Part shown: positions 46,463 through 55,696 of the stretch, in pieces | Numbering within the stretch: the stretch's first letter is position 1 | Layout: the number at the start of each line of letters is the position of its first letter | Source of the DNA: Nostoc sp. KVJ3 | GTDB taxonomy: Bacteria > Cyanobacteriota > Cyanobacteriia > Cyanobacteriales > Nostocaceae | Length of the DNA stretch: 64,000 bases | Reading direction: 5' to 3' | NCBI RefSeq assembly: GCF_026127265.1 | Contig: NZ_WWFG01000002.1 | Coordinates: 2,914,001-2,978,000 of the forward strand | Notes under the pieces: generated by a model | Databases searched by the model: none | The model's input: only the letters and a program-made list of their open reading frames with translations | What the model was told of the DNA's origin: nothing | Position numbers and translations under genes: made by a program

Positions 46463-47737
46463 TTAATTCTTGGACTTGAGTAATAAATAAAATAATTGTC
46501 CATTGCTGACTGTGATACCAGCGCGATCGCCTGGTAATTTTCCAGTACCTAAAAAATAATCTACCCTACCTGCACCTTTAATTGCACCGCCGGTATCTTG
46601 GTCAAGAACATAGCGGCTAACGATGCGCTCCTCCATTTTTCCGGTAGGATTAGCAAAGGGAATAGAAGCGCGAATCAACGCTAAAGCACCAGGAGGCATG
46701 AGAGATTTATCTGTAGCGATGGAACGCTCTGCTGTTAATGGTACGTTGATCGAACCTTGGGCTGGTTCGCCGTGGTTTTCTTGAAAAAAAACAAAACTGC
46801 GATCGCGCGGAATATAAATATTTAATTCTTGGGGATGCTTTTGAAAATAGTCGAGAATAATTGGCAGAGTTATACCTTCTAGTGGTAATTTGCCATCATT
46901 TACTAATTGTCGGCCCAGACTTGTGTAGTTATAAGCATTATTACCAGCATAGCCGATCGCTGTCTGAGTTCCATCGGGAAGCTGAAGTCGCGCGGAACCT
47001 TCAATTTGAGCTAGATATGGTTCGAGGCGATCGCGGAACCAAAACAACTCTAATCCTCGTAATTTCCCTTTTGCGCCTTGTAATCCATCCGCTCCTTCTA
47101 ATTCTAGGCGGGTAGGATGAGGTTTAGACCAGGAGTTTAAATCAGGAGGTAATCGATAGACAGGATAACGATATTCTGATGTGGGAACGCGACTGGCTGC
47201 ATAAAGGGGTTCATAATAGGCGGTGAATAAAACGGAACCTTTGGTATCTTTACCGACTGACTGGTAAAGAACAAATTCTCGCTCGATGGCTTGATGTAAT
47301 TCTGTTGCAGAATTGGTTGTTAGTAAGAGTTCGCGGAATCTTTGCAAGCTTTTGAAGACGCGATCGCGGGTAATCCCAGCCACCTGGTAGTTTTGATAAG
47401 CAGCCGCACTATTAGTTGTTTGCAGATATTGGAGACTGTGAGCGATCGCACTCAACAACGCCTTTTTATCTGATATTTCTCCATAAAGAACTTCATCTAA
47501 ACAAGAGGTATCATCTTGACAACAAGTAACTGGTAGTCTCTGGATTAATGGTACTTTTTGCTTTTCAGCAGTTAAGGAAACCGGTATATCCCACTTTTTC
47601 ACGCGACATTCTGGCGCGACGAGTTCCTGATGCGCCAAAGATTGCATCCGCACCAGGAAAACCGACAAAACTACAGGTAAGCTAATGGCGATAAATTTAC
47701 TAAACTTTCCTAACTCAGCAAGTATCTTTTTCATCAA
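46463..47737 (-). CDS. mltA: MltA-type lytic murein transglycosylase
   Basis: The 424 residues have an N-terminal membrane anchor (about 10-30). The MltA domain includes VLFTAYYEPLYAASRVP (about 180) and the C-terminal 3D domain shows DQDTGGAIKGAGRVDYFLGTG, whose Asp residues form the active site. It cleaves peptidoglycan glycan chains with 1,6-anhydro products. In cyanobacteria it is a likely cell-wall remodelling enzyme. ATG at either of the first two codons is possible. Confidence 0.88.
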   Translation of the reverse strand: MMKKILAELGKFSKFIAISLPVVLSVFLVRMQSLAHQELVAPECRVKKWDIPVSLTAEKQKVPLIQRLPVTCCQDDTSCLDEVLYGEISDKKALLSAIAHSLQYLQTTNSAAAYQNYQVAGITRDRVFKSLQRFRELLLTTNSATELHQAIEREFVLYQSVGKDTKGSVLFTAYYEPLYAASRVPTSEYRYPVYRLPPDLNSWSKPHPTRLELEGADGLQGAKGKLRGLELFWFRDRLEPYLAQIEGSARLQLPDGTQTAIGYAGNNAYNYTSLGRQLVNDGKLPLEGITLPIILDYFQKHPQELNIYIPRDRSFVFFQENHGEPAQGSINVPLTAERSIATDKSLMPPGALALIRASIPFANPTGKMEERIVSRYVLDQDTGGAIKGAGRVDYFLGTGKLPGDRAGITVSNGQLFYLLLKSKN

Positions 47738-47822
47738 AATTTAAAATTTCTGATATCATCTCACTTCACTCAAATTAAAAAACCAAAAACCAAAAATAAT
47801 TTACTTTTCAATGTCCAATTCC

Positions 47823-49169
47823 CTATTCATTCATATTACGATAAGTTGCAACTGCGGAAGGCGATATCCGGTTCAAATATCGGAATATCCAATATTTGAA
47901 AATAGTATCTAAAATCACTGGAAATGTAGCAATAAACAAGAAGATAAAATCTCGATTTGCTGGTAATCCCCAATGGCGCGATACACCTTCTAAAAGTACT
48001 TCCCAACCATGAGGAGAGTGAAATCCTACAAAGATATCAGTAAACAAAATGATAATAAATGCCTTAGCACTATCACTAAGTCCATAGACAATATTATCAA
48101 AGAAATCTTTGAGTACAGCAATAGAAGACTTACTGACAAGCAAAAGCCAGACAAAAGCACCAACCGAGAACATATCTGCAAAAACATTTTTGATCGCATT
48201 CGAGCTTTCGTGACGAAATTCTTCAGCAAGCTCTCCAGCTTTATTTGCCATTTCAGTTTCCATCTGTTCAGCCGACAATGGAGGTGCATTTCTGATGAGA
48301 TTTTCAAACTTGAGCTTTTCTTCAAACCTTTCTAATTCTTCAAGTGCTTCCTCTTCCATTTCTGAATTGATGAATATCTGCATCTGCTCGCTACTTCTAA
48401 AATGCTCAACAGATGGGCCTACTACAAAAGCTTTTGCTATTTGATGCGTCAAAAGTGGTACTATAATTAATAGTAAAATAAACCTGATAGATATTATTGT
48501 TCTTCTTTGAGTCTGACGGAAATTCTGAATTACTTCTTTTTCAGCATTAGGGTCTAATTCAACTTGCAGACGAGTGATAGTACTTAAAAGGGAACGGGGT
48601 AAAACGCCTGTTGTATCGACTTTACTCTTTGATTTTGGTTTTTTATCCGAGTCTTGAGTTGGTATTTTGGGTGGTAATGTTGGAGGACTGACGAGCAGCG
48701 ATTTGTCGTCAGAGATTGCAGAATTAATCGGTAAATTTGGAGGTTTGACTACTAAAGCTTTAGAAGTTATTTGAGCGGAACTTTTTGTGTATTTCGATAT
48801 AACTAGATCGATAAAGTTTAGCTTTTCCAAAACTAAAGCCGGACTGGGATGCTCTATACCTACTTTCTGAGCAGCTTTTTGATTCTCTTCATTTAGAAAC
48901 CATCGGCTTCCTCTAAACTCTGTCAGCCGCATCTTAGCAATTTTTAATAGCTTATTGAGGTCTGACTCAAAATAATCCATCACACTGTTACTGTACGTGG
49001 CTGAGTCAATGTCTATTTTATTACCATTGAAATGCTTATCTTCTATTTCTTTGATCTTTAATGCTGCATCGTAAGCTTCATGTAAAGAACGTTCAGGAGT
49101 CTGTAAATACCATCGATAAGCAGCAAGCAAGAAAGAATAGATTTTTTGGCTAAAAACAGAATTTTTCAT
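47823..49169 (-). CDS. pxcA: proton extrusion protein PxcA (CemA/CotA family)
   Basis: The 448 residues match PxcA, a cyanobacterial inner-membrane protein needed for light-induced proton extrusion and homologous to plastid CemA. The soluble N-terminal part (about 1-215) contains RWFLNEENQ; the C-terminal part holds about four helices and the characteristic GFHSPHGWEVLLEGVSRHWG (about 385). The Ser/Lys-rich linker at 130-190 is variable in the family. Confidence 0.9.
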   Translation of the reverse strand: MKNSVFSQKIYSFLLAAYRWYLQTPERSLHEAYDAALKIKEIEDKHFNGNKIDIDSATYSNSVMDYFESDLNKLLKIAKMRLTEFRGSRWFLNEENQKAAQKVGIEHPSPALVLEKLNFIDLVISKYTKSSAQITSKALVVKPPNLPINSAISDDKSLLVSPPTLPPKIPTQDSDKKPKSKSKVDTTGVLPRSLLSTITRLQVELDPNAEKEVIQNFRQTQRRTIISIRFILLLIIVPLLTHQIAKAFVVGPSVEHFRSSEQMQIFINSEMEEEALEELERFEEKLKFENLIRNAPPLSAEQMETEMANKAGELAEEFRHESSNAIKNVFADMFSVGAFVWLLLVSKSSIAVLKDFFDNIVYGLSDSAKAFIIILFTDIFVGFHSPHGWEVLLEGVSRHWGLPANRDFIFLFIATFPVILDTIFKYWIFRYLNRISPSAVATYRNMNE

Positions 49170-49256
49170 TGCAGATAATCATCCAGCATTATTTGGTGAT
49201 TCTTAACCTTAAGTTAACGCACGAGGTATACTAGCAAATCTACAAGGAGAAAGTTT

Positions 49257-51563
49257 GTGGTTTCTCATTCGGTTTGGATTGTTGGCACTAGTCGCAGTGG
49301 TAAGACGGCTCGCTTGGTAGAGCAATTTTGTAATTGGGTACAACCTGAAAACCAGCATACTGAATCATTTTATACTAAAAAGCAAGGACGTAAAAAAGGC
49401 GATGGCTTCTCTTTCAGAGACGCTAACGCTAACACCAACGCCAAGGGCGAACGCATACCCGAATTTTTATATCTTAAACAAACAGAGCCAGGAGTTTTAG
49501 TCTTAGCTGCCAACGATGATAATCGTCGAGAATTGGGAGATATAATTGTTACGTCTACACTTGGTAAATATCCGGTGCGTGCCAAAACACCGTTAGGTTT
49601 TTTCCAGGATGAAGTTATTTTATTTTGGCCGTTACTAATTGAATCATTGAATCTGAAGGCGCAGTTTCCGGTAAGATTGCGACCAGAAACAGAACAAGAG
49701 TTAGCAACCAAACTTTGGCGTTCCCAATTAGACGAAGAAATTTTACGGATTGCGGGAGTGAATGAGTCTCGCTTGGTGCGTCGCATTTTAGACTTGTTGC
49801 AATTAGCTGCTTACAGTGGTGTACATTGCCAAGATATTGCCCAGATTTTGGCAAGGGGTCTAGGGGAAAACACTACAACTTTAGAGCCGGAATTTTTGGC
49901 ATCTTTACTCCTTGATTGGCGTAACTGGTGTTTAGAGAGGGGATTACTTACTTATGGCATTATTACCGAACTCTATAGTCAATATTTGTTGAGCGATCGC
50001 AACTACCAACAGCACCTAACTAAACGCTATCAAGCAGTATTAGCGGATGATGTTGACGATTATCCTAGCGTAGCGCGTCTTTTGTTTGAATTGCTATTAG
50101 ATCGGGGCGCAGTTGGCGCGTTTAGCTACAATCCCGATGGTGCAGTGCGATTGGGATTAGGAGCAGATCCCAATTATGTAGAAGGGTTAGCAAAGCGTTG
50201 TCGGGTAGAAATCTTAACTGGGCCGCCTCCAGAGTCTTTGGGTGAGCAAGCTAAACAGATGGTGGAATTAGTCACAGAACCGATGGTATTGGTGAGTTTA
50301 CCTGAAATTGTGCATTCCATTCAAACCACCTCTCGCGCTCAATTATTACGGCAAACAGCCGAGGTCATTGCGAATGCGATCCAATCTCAGGAAGTGCAAG
50401 CAGAAGAAATAGCGATTATTGCACCAGGTTTAGATGCGATCGCTCGTTATACTCTAGTAGAAATCCTAGTTAAGCAAAACATTCAAGTAGAATCGCTCAA
50501 TGACCAACGTCCCTTAATTAGTTCACCCGTCATTCGCGCATTACTCACCATACTGGCGCTAGTTTATCCCGGCTTGGGTCGCCTCGTAGACCGGGATGCT
50601 GTGGCAGAAATGCTGGTTGTATTGAGTAGAAAGCAACAACCACCAGAAAACTCTACAGACGCGATGAATCGCGTCTCTACAAATATTGATCCGGTACGTG
50701 CTGGTTTGATTGCAGATTACTGCTTTGTACCTCATCCCGATCGCCCCAATTTGCTACCAGTATCAACCTTCGAGCGCTGGGATCGAATCGGCTATGCAGC
50801 TACTACAGCCTATAATGAGATATTGGCGTGGTTAGAACAACAGCGATCGCAACAAGAACTACGGTTAATTCCCAGTCCTATTTCTCTGTTAGATAGAGCA
50901 ATTCAACGTTTTTTGTGGAATGGGAGCAATCTCCCCTACGAACAACTAGCAGCATTGCGCGAATTATTAGAAACCGCCCAACACTACTGGGAAATTGACA
51001 CCAGATTACGACAAATTGCCCCAGTTGAGACAACGCCTTACACAACTATTATCGAATTCATTCAATTACTGCGACGCGGTACAATCACCGCCAACCCTTA
51101 CCCCGTGCGTCCCATCGGTGGCGCGAGAAAAGCTGTCACCTTAGCAACTATATTTCAATATCGGTCTAGTAGGCGATCGCACCGTTGGCATTTTTGGCTT
51201 GATGCTGGTTCACCACTTTGGGCAAAAGGTGGTGCGGCGACGTTATTCGGTGCGCCGTTTTTCTTGCGAGACAGGTTAGGCGAACCTTGGACGGCAGAAG
51301 ATGAAAAATTAGCAGAAGAACAACGACTGCGAAGGATTTTGACAGATTTACTATCTCGTGTATCCGAGAGAGTTTATTTGTGTCATAGCGATTTAGCGGT
51401 GAATGGACAAGAGCAATTAGGGCCACTGTTACCTTTAGTAAATGCTTGTGTAACAGTTATTTCTGAATCGACTGAGAACCTCAGATCCCCGACTTCTTCA
51501 AGAAGTCGGGGATCTAGTTATTTACGAATGATTCAAAAATCTGATGACTTATTAATCACTTAA
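49257..51563 (+). CDS. AddB/RecB-like ATPase (recombinase family) with embedded repeats
   Basis: The 768 residues from GTG 49257 (AAGGAG upstream) begin with a P-loop, GTSRSGKTARL (about 10-20), and continue with UvrD/AddB-like helicase segments (QAVLADDVDDYPSVARLLFE; RAQLLRQTAEVIANAIQ). The nuclease module of true AddB is not seen. Two palindromic repeats sit in frame: one at 50657-50676 (residues about 467-474) and one at 51483-51515 near the C terminus (about 743-753). Neither breaks the frame. It is probably a DNA-repair ATPase; role unproven. Confidence 0.7.
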   Translation: MVSHSVWIVGTSRSGKTARLVEQFCNWVQPENQHTESFYTKKQGRKKGDGFSFRDANANTNAKGERIPEFLYLKQTEPGVLVLAANDDNRRELGDIIVTSTLGKYPVRAKTPLGFFQDEVILFWPLLIESLNLKAQFPVRLRPETEQELATKLWRSQLDEEILRIAGVNESRLVRRILDLLQLAAYSGVHCQDIAQILARGLGENTTTLEPEFLASLLLDWRNWCLERGLLTYGIITELYSQYLLSDRNYQQHLTKRYQAVLADDVDDYPSVARLLFELLLDRGAVGAFSYNPDGAVRLGLGADPNYVEGLAKRCRVEILTGPPPESLGEQAKQMVELVTEPMVLVSLPEIVHSIQTTSRAQLLRQTAEVIANAIQSQEVQAEEIAIIAPGLDAIARYTLVEILVKQNIQVESLNDQRPLISSPVIRALLTILALVYPGLGRLVDRDAVAEMLVVLSRKQQPPENSTDAMNRVSTNIDPVRAGLIADYCFVPHPDRPNLLPVSTFERWDRIGYAATTAYNEILAWLEQQRSQQELRLIPSPISLLDRAIQRFLWNGSNLPYEQLAALRELLETAQHYWEIDTRLRQIAPVETTPYTTIIEFIQLLRRGTITANPYPVRPIGGARKAVTLATIFQYRSSRRSHRWHFWLDAGSPLWAKGGAATLFGAPFFLRDRLGEPWTAEDEKLAEEQRLRRILTDLLSRVSERVYLCHSDLAVNGQEQLGPLLPLVNACVTVISESTENLRSPTSSRSRGSSYLRMIQKSDDLLIT
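50657..50676. repeat. palindromic repeat inside a coding frame
   Basis: AGACGCGAT pairs with ATCGCGTCT around GA, a member of the GTAGAGACGCG family found at 8825-8852. It encodes part of a STDAMNRVSTN segment within the AddB-like protein. Confidence 0.75.
51483..51515. repeat. 33-base palindrome at the 3' end of the AddB-like gene
   Basis: Arms of 16 bases (AGATCCCCGACTTCTT) face each other around a single C. Relatives lie at 54943-54973 and 46197-46234. It is translated as NLRSPTSSRSRGSS close to the stop codon. Confidence 0.85.
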
Positions 51564-51706
51564 AACTATCAATTTAACAAACAAAAACATTTGTTTCTAT
51601 TAACGTAACTTCCTAGAATATTTAGGGGTGAAATCAACCAAGCAGCAATCAGGTTGAGTTTCGCTTTCTAGTCTCAAGCAAAAAAGTTTGTGGCGGGGGA
51701 AGCAAT

Positions 51707-52543
51707 TTGAACATCCTAGAATTTTCTCTATTGGTATGGTTCGGCTCATTTGTTGCCGGATTTTTGGGGGCACTAACCGGGTTAGGTGGTGGAGTTGTAA
51801 TTGTCCCCTTTTTAACATTAGTATTTGGAATTGATATTCGTTATGCGATCGGTGCTTCATTAGTATCTGTAATTGCTACATCTAGCGGAGCAGCATCAGC
51901 TTACGTTAAAGAAGGCTATACAAATGTGCGGCTAGGGATGTTTCTAGAAGTAGCAACAACCTTTGGCGCAATAGTTGGAGCAATTGTAGCAGCAAAAATT
52001 TCCACGCGATCGCTTGCTGTTGTCTTTGGAATCGTTTTACTCTATTCCGCCTACTTATCCCGTCAAAACCCACCCGAACACCTCAACAATTTGCCGCCAA
52101 ATTCTCTGGCAATCCGTCTTAAGCTGAATGGTACTTATCCAACTCCCACAGGAGAACAGTCTTATAACGTGCGCGGTGTACCCTTCGGATTTGGATTGAT
52201 GTTTGTCGCTGGCATACTTTCAGGATTGCTTGGTATTGGTTCGGGAGCGCTCAAGGTGCTAGCAATGGATAAAATCATGCATATTCCCTTTAAAGTGTCA
52301 ACCACCACCAGCAATTTCATGATTGGAGTTACGGCGGCGGCTAGCGCTGGCATATATCTAAACCGAGGTTATATTGACCCCGGATTAGCAATGCCTGTGA
52401 TGTTAGGAGTACTGTTTGGTGCTTTATTAGGAGCGCGGGTATTAGTCAGAGCCAACGTGAATATTTTGCGAAATATTTTCAGCATTGTGATTTTGGTGCT
52501 AGCCGTGGAAATGATTTACAAAGGGCTAACGGGGAGGCTTTAG
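51707..52543 (+). CDS. TauE/SafE-family permease
   Basis: The 278-residue polytopic protein has about eight hydrophobic helices and two copies of the family signature (GALTGLGGGVVIVPFLTLVFG near 20 and GILSGLLGIGSGALKVLAM near 165). The family exports sulfite, sulfoacetate or related organosulfur anions. TTG at 51707 follows GGGGGAAG. The DUF1634 gene starts one base after its stop, a pairing common for this family, so the two are surely co-transcribed. Confidence 0.88.
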   Translation: MNILEFSLLVWFGSFVAGFLGALTGLGGGVVIVPFLTLVFGIDIRYAIGASLVSVIATSSGAASAYVKEGYTNVRLGMFLEVATTFGAIVGAIVAAKISTRSLAVVFGIVLLYSAYLSRQNPPEHLNNLPPNSLAIRLKLNGTYPTPTGEQSYNVRGVPFGFGLMFVAGILSGLLGIGSGALKVLAMDKIMHIPFKVSTTTSNFMIGVTAAASAGIYLNRGYIDPGLAMPVMLGVLFGALLGARVLVRANVNILRNIFSIVILVLAVEMIYKGLTGRL

Positions 52544-52544
52544 A

Positions 52545-52934
52545 ATGGCGAAAAGTAGGCATAGCAATTTCGAGCGACGCTTTGAACAATTTCTAGGCAA
52601 CCTGTTAAGAGTTGGGGTCATTCTTGCCACCACTTTAGTTTTAGTGGGGGGAATTTTGTATTTAATTCGCCACGGAAATGAAGCTCCCAATTATCAGTTT
52701 TTTCGGGGAGAATTACCAGAGTTTCGTAGTCCATCGGGGGTGGTGACATCTGTTGAATCTGGTCGTCGTCGTGGAATTATTCAATTTGGATTGTTAGTAT
52801 TGATTGCCACCCCAGTTGTGAGAGTAGCTTGTTCATTATTAGCCTATGTGCGACAACGAGATTTTACTTATATTATTGTGACTCTAATTGTACTTCTTGG
52901 ATTGCTATACAGTCTGATTGGAGGATATTTATAA
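52545..52934 (+). CDS. DUF1634 membrane protein
   Basis: The 129 residues have three hydrophobic helices (about 22-40, 85-100, 108-128). The FERRFEQFLGNLLRVGVILAT start is typical of DUF1634. It is coupled to the upstream TauE/SafE gene (one base between) and may be its accessory subunit. Confidence 0.85.
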   Translation: MAKSRHSNFERRFEQFLGNLLRVGVILATTLVLVGGILYLIRHGNEAPNYQFFRGELPEFRSPSGVVTSVESGRRRGIIQFGLLVLIATPVVRVACSLLAYVRQRDFTYIIVTLIVLLGLLYSLIGGYL

Positions 52935-52971
52935 ATAAGTTTATCTCGCCTCCAGAATCACAATTTTTAAA

Positions 52972-53049
52972 CGAACCGCAGAGACGCAGAGAAGCCAGTG
53001 CGTTGGGCGGGTTCCCCGACTTGAAGCAACTGGCGCGACACAGAGAGGA
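52972..53049. repeat. dispersed GCCAGT/ACTGGC repeat
   Basis: It runs from CGAACCGCAGAGACGCAGAG to GGCGCGACACAGAGAGG. The reverse complement occurs at 58321-58401 and, nested in a MITE, at about 5208-5275; a partial copy lies at 15933-15974. The arms GCCAGTGCG/GCAACTGGC can pair. Confidence 0.8.
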
Positions 53050-53095
53050 GAATAAAGAGAGGTTTTACAGCTGATTTAGGACTGCTATAGTAGAA

Positions 53096-53533
53096 TTAAT
53101 GCAAATTTCGGGACTGTGGTTGAGTTGGAACAGGAGAACGAGAAGGTAATTTATCACGCCTTAAGAGCAAAGGAAGGCTGAGAATTCCCAAAATCATTAC
53201 TACTCCGGTGATTATCCAAACCATTAACCTATTTGGTCTATAGTCGCCTCGTTCAATTTGCCAGAAAACTTGATTGTATCGCCACGCAGCTAACGCAATA
53301 GTCGAAATTCCAAAAATTACCAAAGCAACACCCAAATTTTCCGAGTTGGATAATTCATGTACGGGAGGTTCTTGTTGAGTAATCGCAAGATTCAACTGGC
53401 GGAGAAATATACCAAATCGCGCGATCGCAAAACCAAAGCCAATCAATGCAATAGAAGTGCGTAGCCAAGCCAGAAAGGTACGTTCATTCGCTTGATGCTC
53501 CCTTTGACGGTCAATTTTCGGTATTTTATCCAT
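53096..53533 (-). CDS. DUF202 (YidH-like) membrane protein
   Basis: The 145 residues start with the DUF202 signature ANERTFLAWLRTSIALIGFGFAI (about 16-38), followed by two more helices (about 70-85 and 105-125). It is a small inner-membrane family of unknown function. A Pro/Ser/Arg-rich tail ends the protein. Confidence 0.85.
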   Translation of the reverse strand: MDKIPKIDRQREHQANERTFLAWLRTSIALIGFGFAIARFGIFLRQLNLAITQQEPPVHELSNSENLGVALVIFGISTIALAAWRYNQVFWQIERGDYRPNRLMVWIITGVVMILGILSLPLLLRRDKLPSRSPVPTQPQSRNLH

Positions 53534-53713
53534 GAGTAGCTGCTGATGCGAATTTCCTCTTTGATGAATAGCATTAACCAGTTAAAGAGCAAACACTGAG
53601 ATACATCTGTAACTATCAACACAGTCCAATGATGATTCTGAGAAGACCCCAAGCGATCGCCAGAATCTTTACAATAGTAAATAAGGTAAAGATATATATC
53701 AGAGTCAAAATCA

Positions 53714-54382
53714 ATGGCACTATTCGGATTTGGCAAAAAGGAAGTTATACCCACACCTGAAGAAGCTTTGTCAGGAAGGGCACAATCTATGTCAGTACCA
53801 GCCGCTCATTATGTCAACAAGAACCCTTTAAAAGCTCCTTTTCCCGATGGATTAGAGAAGGCAATTTTTGGCTTGGGCTGTTTTTGGGGTGCAGAACGCA
53901 AATTCTGGCAACTGAAAGGAGTTTACACCACCGCAGTCGGTTACGCTGCTGGGTTCACACCCAACCCCACCTATGAAGAGGTATGTAGTGGGCGAACCGG
54001 TCACAATGAAGTGGTATTGGTTGTGTTTGATCCCAAAGTAATTAGTTATTCCGAACTACTCAAAGTCTTTTGGGAAAGTCACAATCCTACCCAAGGGATG
54101 CGTCAAGGTAATGATGCTGGCACTCAATACCGTTCGGGAATTTATGTCTATTCTGAAAGCCAAAAGCAGCTAGCAGAAGCATCGCGGTCAGCTTATCAGC
54201 AAGCTCTCAACGATGCAGGTTATGGCAAGATTACTACAGAAATCTTGGATGCACCTGAATTCTACTACGCTGAAGCTTATCATCAGCAATACCTGGCTAA
54301 AAATCCTAATGGGTATTGTGGTTTAGGCGGGACAAACGTATCTTGTCCCGTGGGTGTAGTTGAATCGCAAGTTAGTAGTTAG
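53714..54382 (+). CDS. msrA: peptide methionine-S-sulfoxide reductase MsrA
   Basis: The 222 residues carry the active-site [13 protein letters not shown] (catalytic Cys about residue 56), followed by [26 protein letters not shown] and [10 protein letters not shown]. The tail has resolving Cys residues in [15 protein letters not shown]. It repairs oxidised methionine using thioredoxin. About 40 residues precede the domain, with a [16 protein letters not shown] start common in cyanobacterial MsrA. Confidence 0.93.
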   Translation: MALFGFGKKEVIPTPEEALSGRAQSMSVPAAHYVNKNPLKAPFPDGLEKAIFGLGCFWGAERKFWQLKGVYTTAVGYAAGFTPNPTYEEVCSGRTGHNEVVLVVFDPKVISYSELLKVFWESHNPTQGMRQGNDAGTQYRSGIYVYSESQKQLAEASRSAYQQALNDAGYGKITTEILDAPEFYYAEAYHQQYLAKNPNGYCGLGGTNVSCPVGVVESQVSS

Positions 54383-54412
54383 ACATGGAACTGGTGGGGT
54401 AGTCAACTTAAC

Positions 54413-54486
54413 GTGAGTTCGACAACTTGAACTAAAGTTCAAGTCTGTCCCTCTCCGACTCGGAGAGGGACAGGTTTTGTGTAGTT
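54413..54486. repeat. two-hairpin repeat, copy B
   Basis: It is the shorter copy of 4761-4844. The 25-base inverted repeat is at 54447-54471. Confidence 0.8.
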
Positions 54487-54662
54487 AAGAATATTTGTAG
54501 CTTGGTTGAGGCAATGCGAAACCCAAGAAATCGCGTCAAAAGTTGGGTTTTGTTCCTCAACCCAACCTACATATTTTTCTTTTTTGGGCTTAACCGAACC
54601 GTATTGCATTAGATCTCTTAAAATCCTTGAATCACCCCTCCCCAACCTTCCCCTTGTGAAGG

Positions 54663-54817
54663 CTACGGTGTACACACAAGTCGAATTACCCCCCTTAATC
54701 CCCCCGATATATTGGGGGGAAACCGGAAATCTAGTTCCCTCCCCTTTATAAGGGGAGGGTTAGGGTGGGGTAAAACCTTGGTTAATCAGCTATTTCAGAT
54801 TTGTGTGTAGACCGTAG
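54663..54817. mobile_element. 155-bp MITE with 11-bp target-site duplication, copy 2
   Basis: The left end is CTACGGTGTACACACAAGT and the right end its near reverse complement, finishing GACCGTAG. CCTTGTGAAGG flanks it at 54652-54662 and 54818-54828. The interior consists of nested palindromes (CCCCCC...GGGGGG; CCCCTTTATAAGGGG). It has the same family as 6688-6852 but a different interior. Confidence 0.85.
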
Positions 54818-54942
54818 CCTTGTGAAGGGGAGGGGGCAAGATTTCAAGTTTCCCCCCTTTATAAGGGGGGATTAAGGGGGGTCTATTCGACTTATGCAAG
54901 AGGTCTGTTATATAGCAATCCTAAATCATTCGTGAACAACGA

Positions 54943-54973
54943 GATCCCCAACTTCTCTAAGAAGTCGGGGATC
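54943..54973. repeat. GATCCCC-type hairpin
   Basis: Arms GATCCCCAACTTCT and AGAAGTCGGGGATC differ by one mismatch around CTA. It belongs to the family found in frame at 51483-51515. Confidence 0.75.
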
Positions 54974-55001
54974 ATCTGAGGGCATAATGCACCCTACAAG
55001 A

Positions 55002-55628
55002 TTACGAATTACGAATTAAATGAGCTATGCGTTTTAAAATTTTGACTACAGTATGTAAGTCATCTCCACGATTCAATGACAGTGTGTAAGATAATGCATA
55101 TCTTGGTGTACCCTGCTTCGTCAACTTAATAAATTGAAATTCCCGACCATTGATGACAAAACCATACGTAGGTTTATCATTACTAGCATTAGCCAACATA
55201 TAAGCCAATGCTTGAGGAATTGCTACCTCCAAAGAATATTCTGCTCGTTTTGCCTCAATAACCAAAACCCAAAATGCAGGATGGAACACCAAGATGTCAA
55301 TACGTCCTCTGATAATCGTGCCTTCGTCTTCAGAAGAGATTTTTACCTCTTGTTCTGAGGCAATATAGAAAGGCGGTTGATAAAAACCTGCTAGACGCAA
55401 TAGTGGAGATAGCACCACCATTTTGACTAGAGATTCCAAAACAGGATATTTCGATAGATACAAATATTCTGCCTTGACTTCGTTGAGAGATTGCTTTTCT
55501 AAGTCACTCAACTCAGGTAAATCATGCCGCCATTCTGAAAAAAAATCTTCGTCGTCTGCAAGTTTTAGATCAAATTCATCAATCAGTTGGGCTAGGGTGA
55601 TATCTTTTCCTTGAAGAATTTGAACCAT
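55002..55628 (-). CDS. PD-(D/E)xK nuclease-like protein (restriction-subunit-R N-domain type)
   Basis: The 208 residues from ATG 55628 show a core with GRIDILVFHPAFWVLVIEAKRAEYS (about 112-136), in which Asp and the E-x-K of IEAKR form a PD-(D/E)xK active site. The helix VAIPQALAYMLANAS follows. This resembles the N-terminal nuclease domain of type I restriction HsdR, here free-standing without helicase. No methylase or specificity gene adjoins. Function may be DNA cleavage, but no partner is visible. Confidence 0.65.
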   Translation of the reverse strand: MVQILQGKDITLAQLIDEFDLKLADDEDFFSEWRHDLPELSDLEKQSLNEVKAEYLYLSKYPVLESLVKMVVLSPLLRLAGFYQPPFYIASEQEVKISSEDEGTIIRGRIDILVFHPAFWVLVIEAKRAEYSLEVAIPQALAYMLANASNDKPTYGFVINGREFQFIKLTKQGTPRYALSYTLSLNRGDDLHTVVKILKRIAHLIRNS

Positions 55629-55696
55629 TTGTTGAACTCTTATACTTATCTGCCTAAAAAACCCTCGCTTGATATTGAATGAACCAAAAGGCTGTC

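Larger units (their letters stand above)
54383..55001. other. 619-base repeat cluster
   Basis: No gene is supported. It contains the two-hairpin repeat (54413-54486), a 155-bp MITE with 11-bp target duplications (54663-54817) itself full of CCCCTTATAAAGGGG-type palindromes, a second run of such palindromes (54850-54885) and a GATCCCCAACTTCT hairpin (54943-54973). Confidence 0.75.

Noticed and set aside
46258..46503. open frame through the degenerate TTCGCGAAGC repeat
   Set aside because: The sequence is a dispersed repeat and overlaps the end of mltA; no coding signal.
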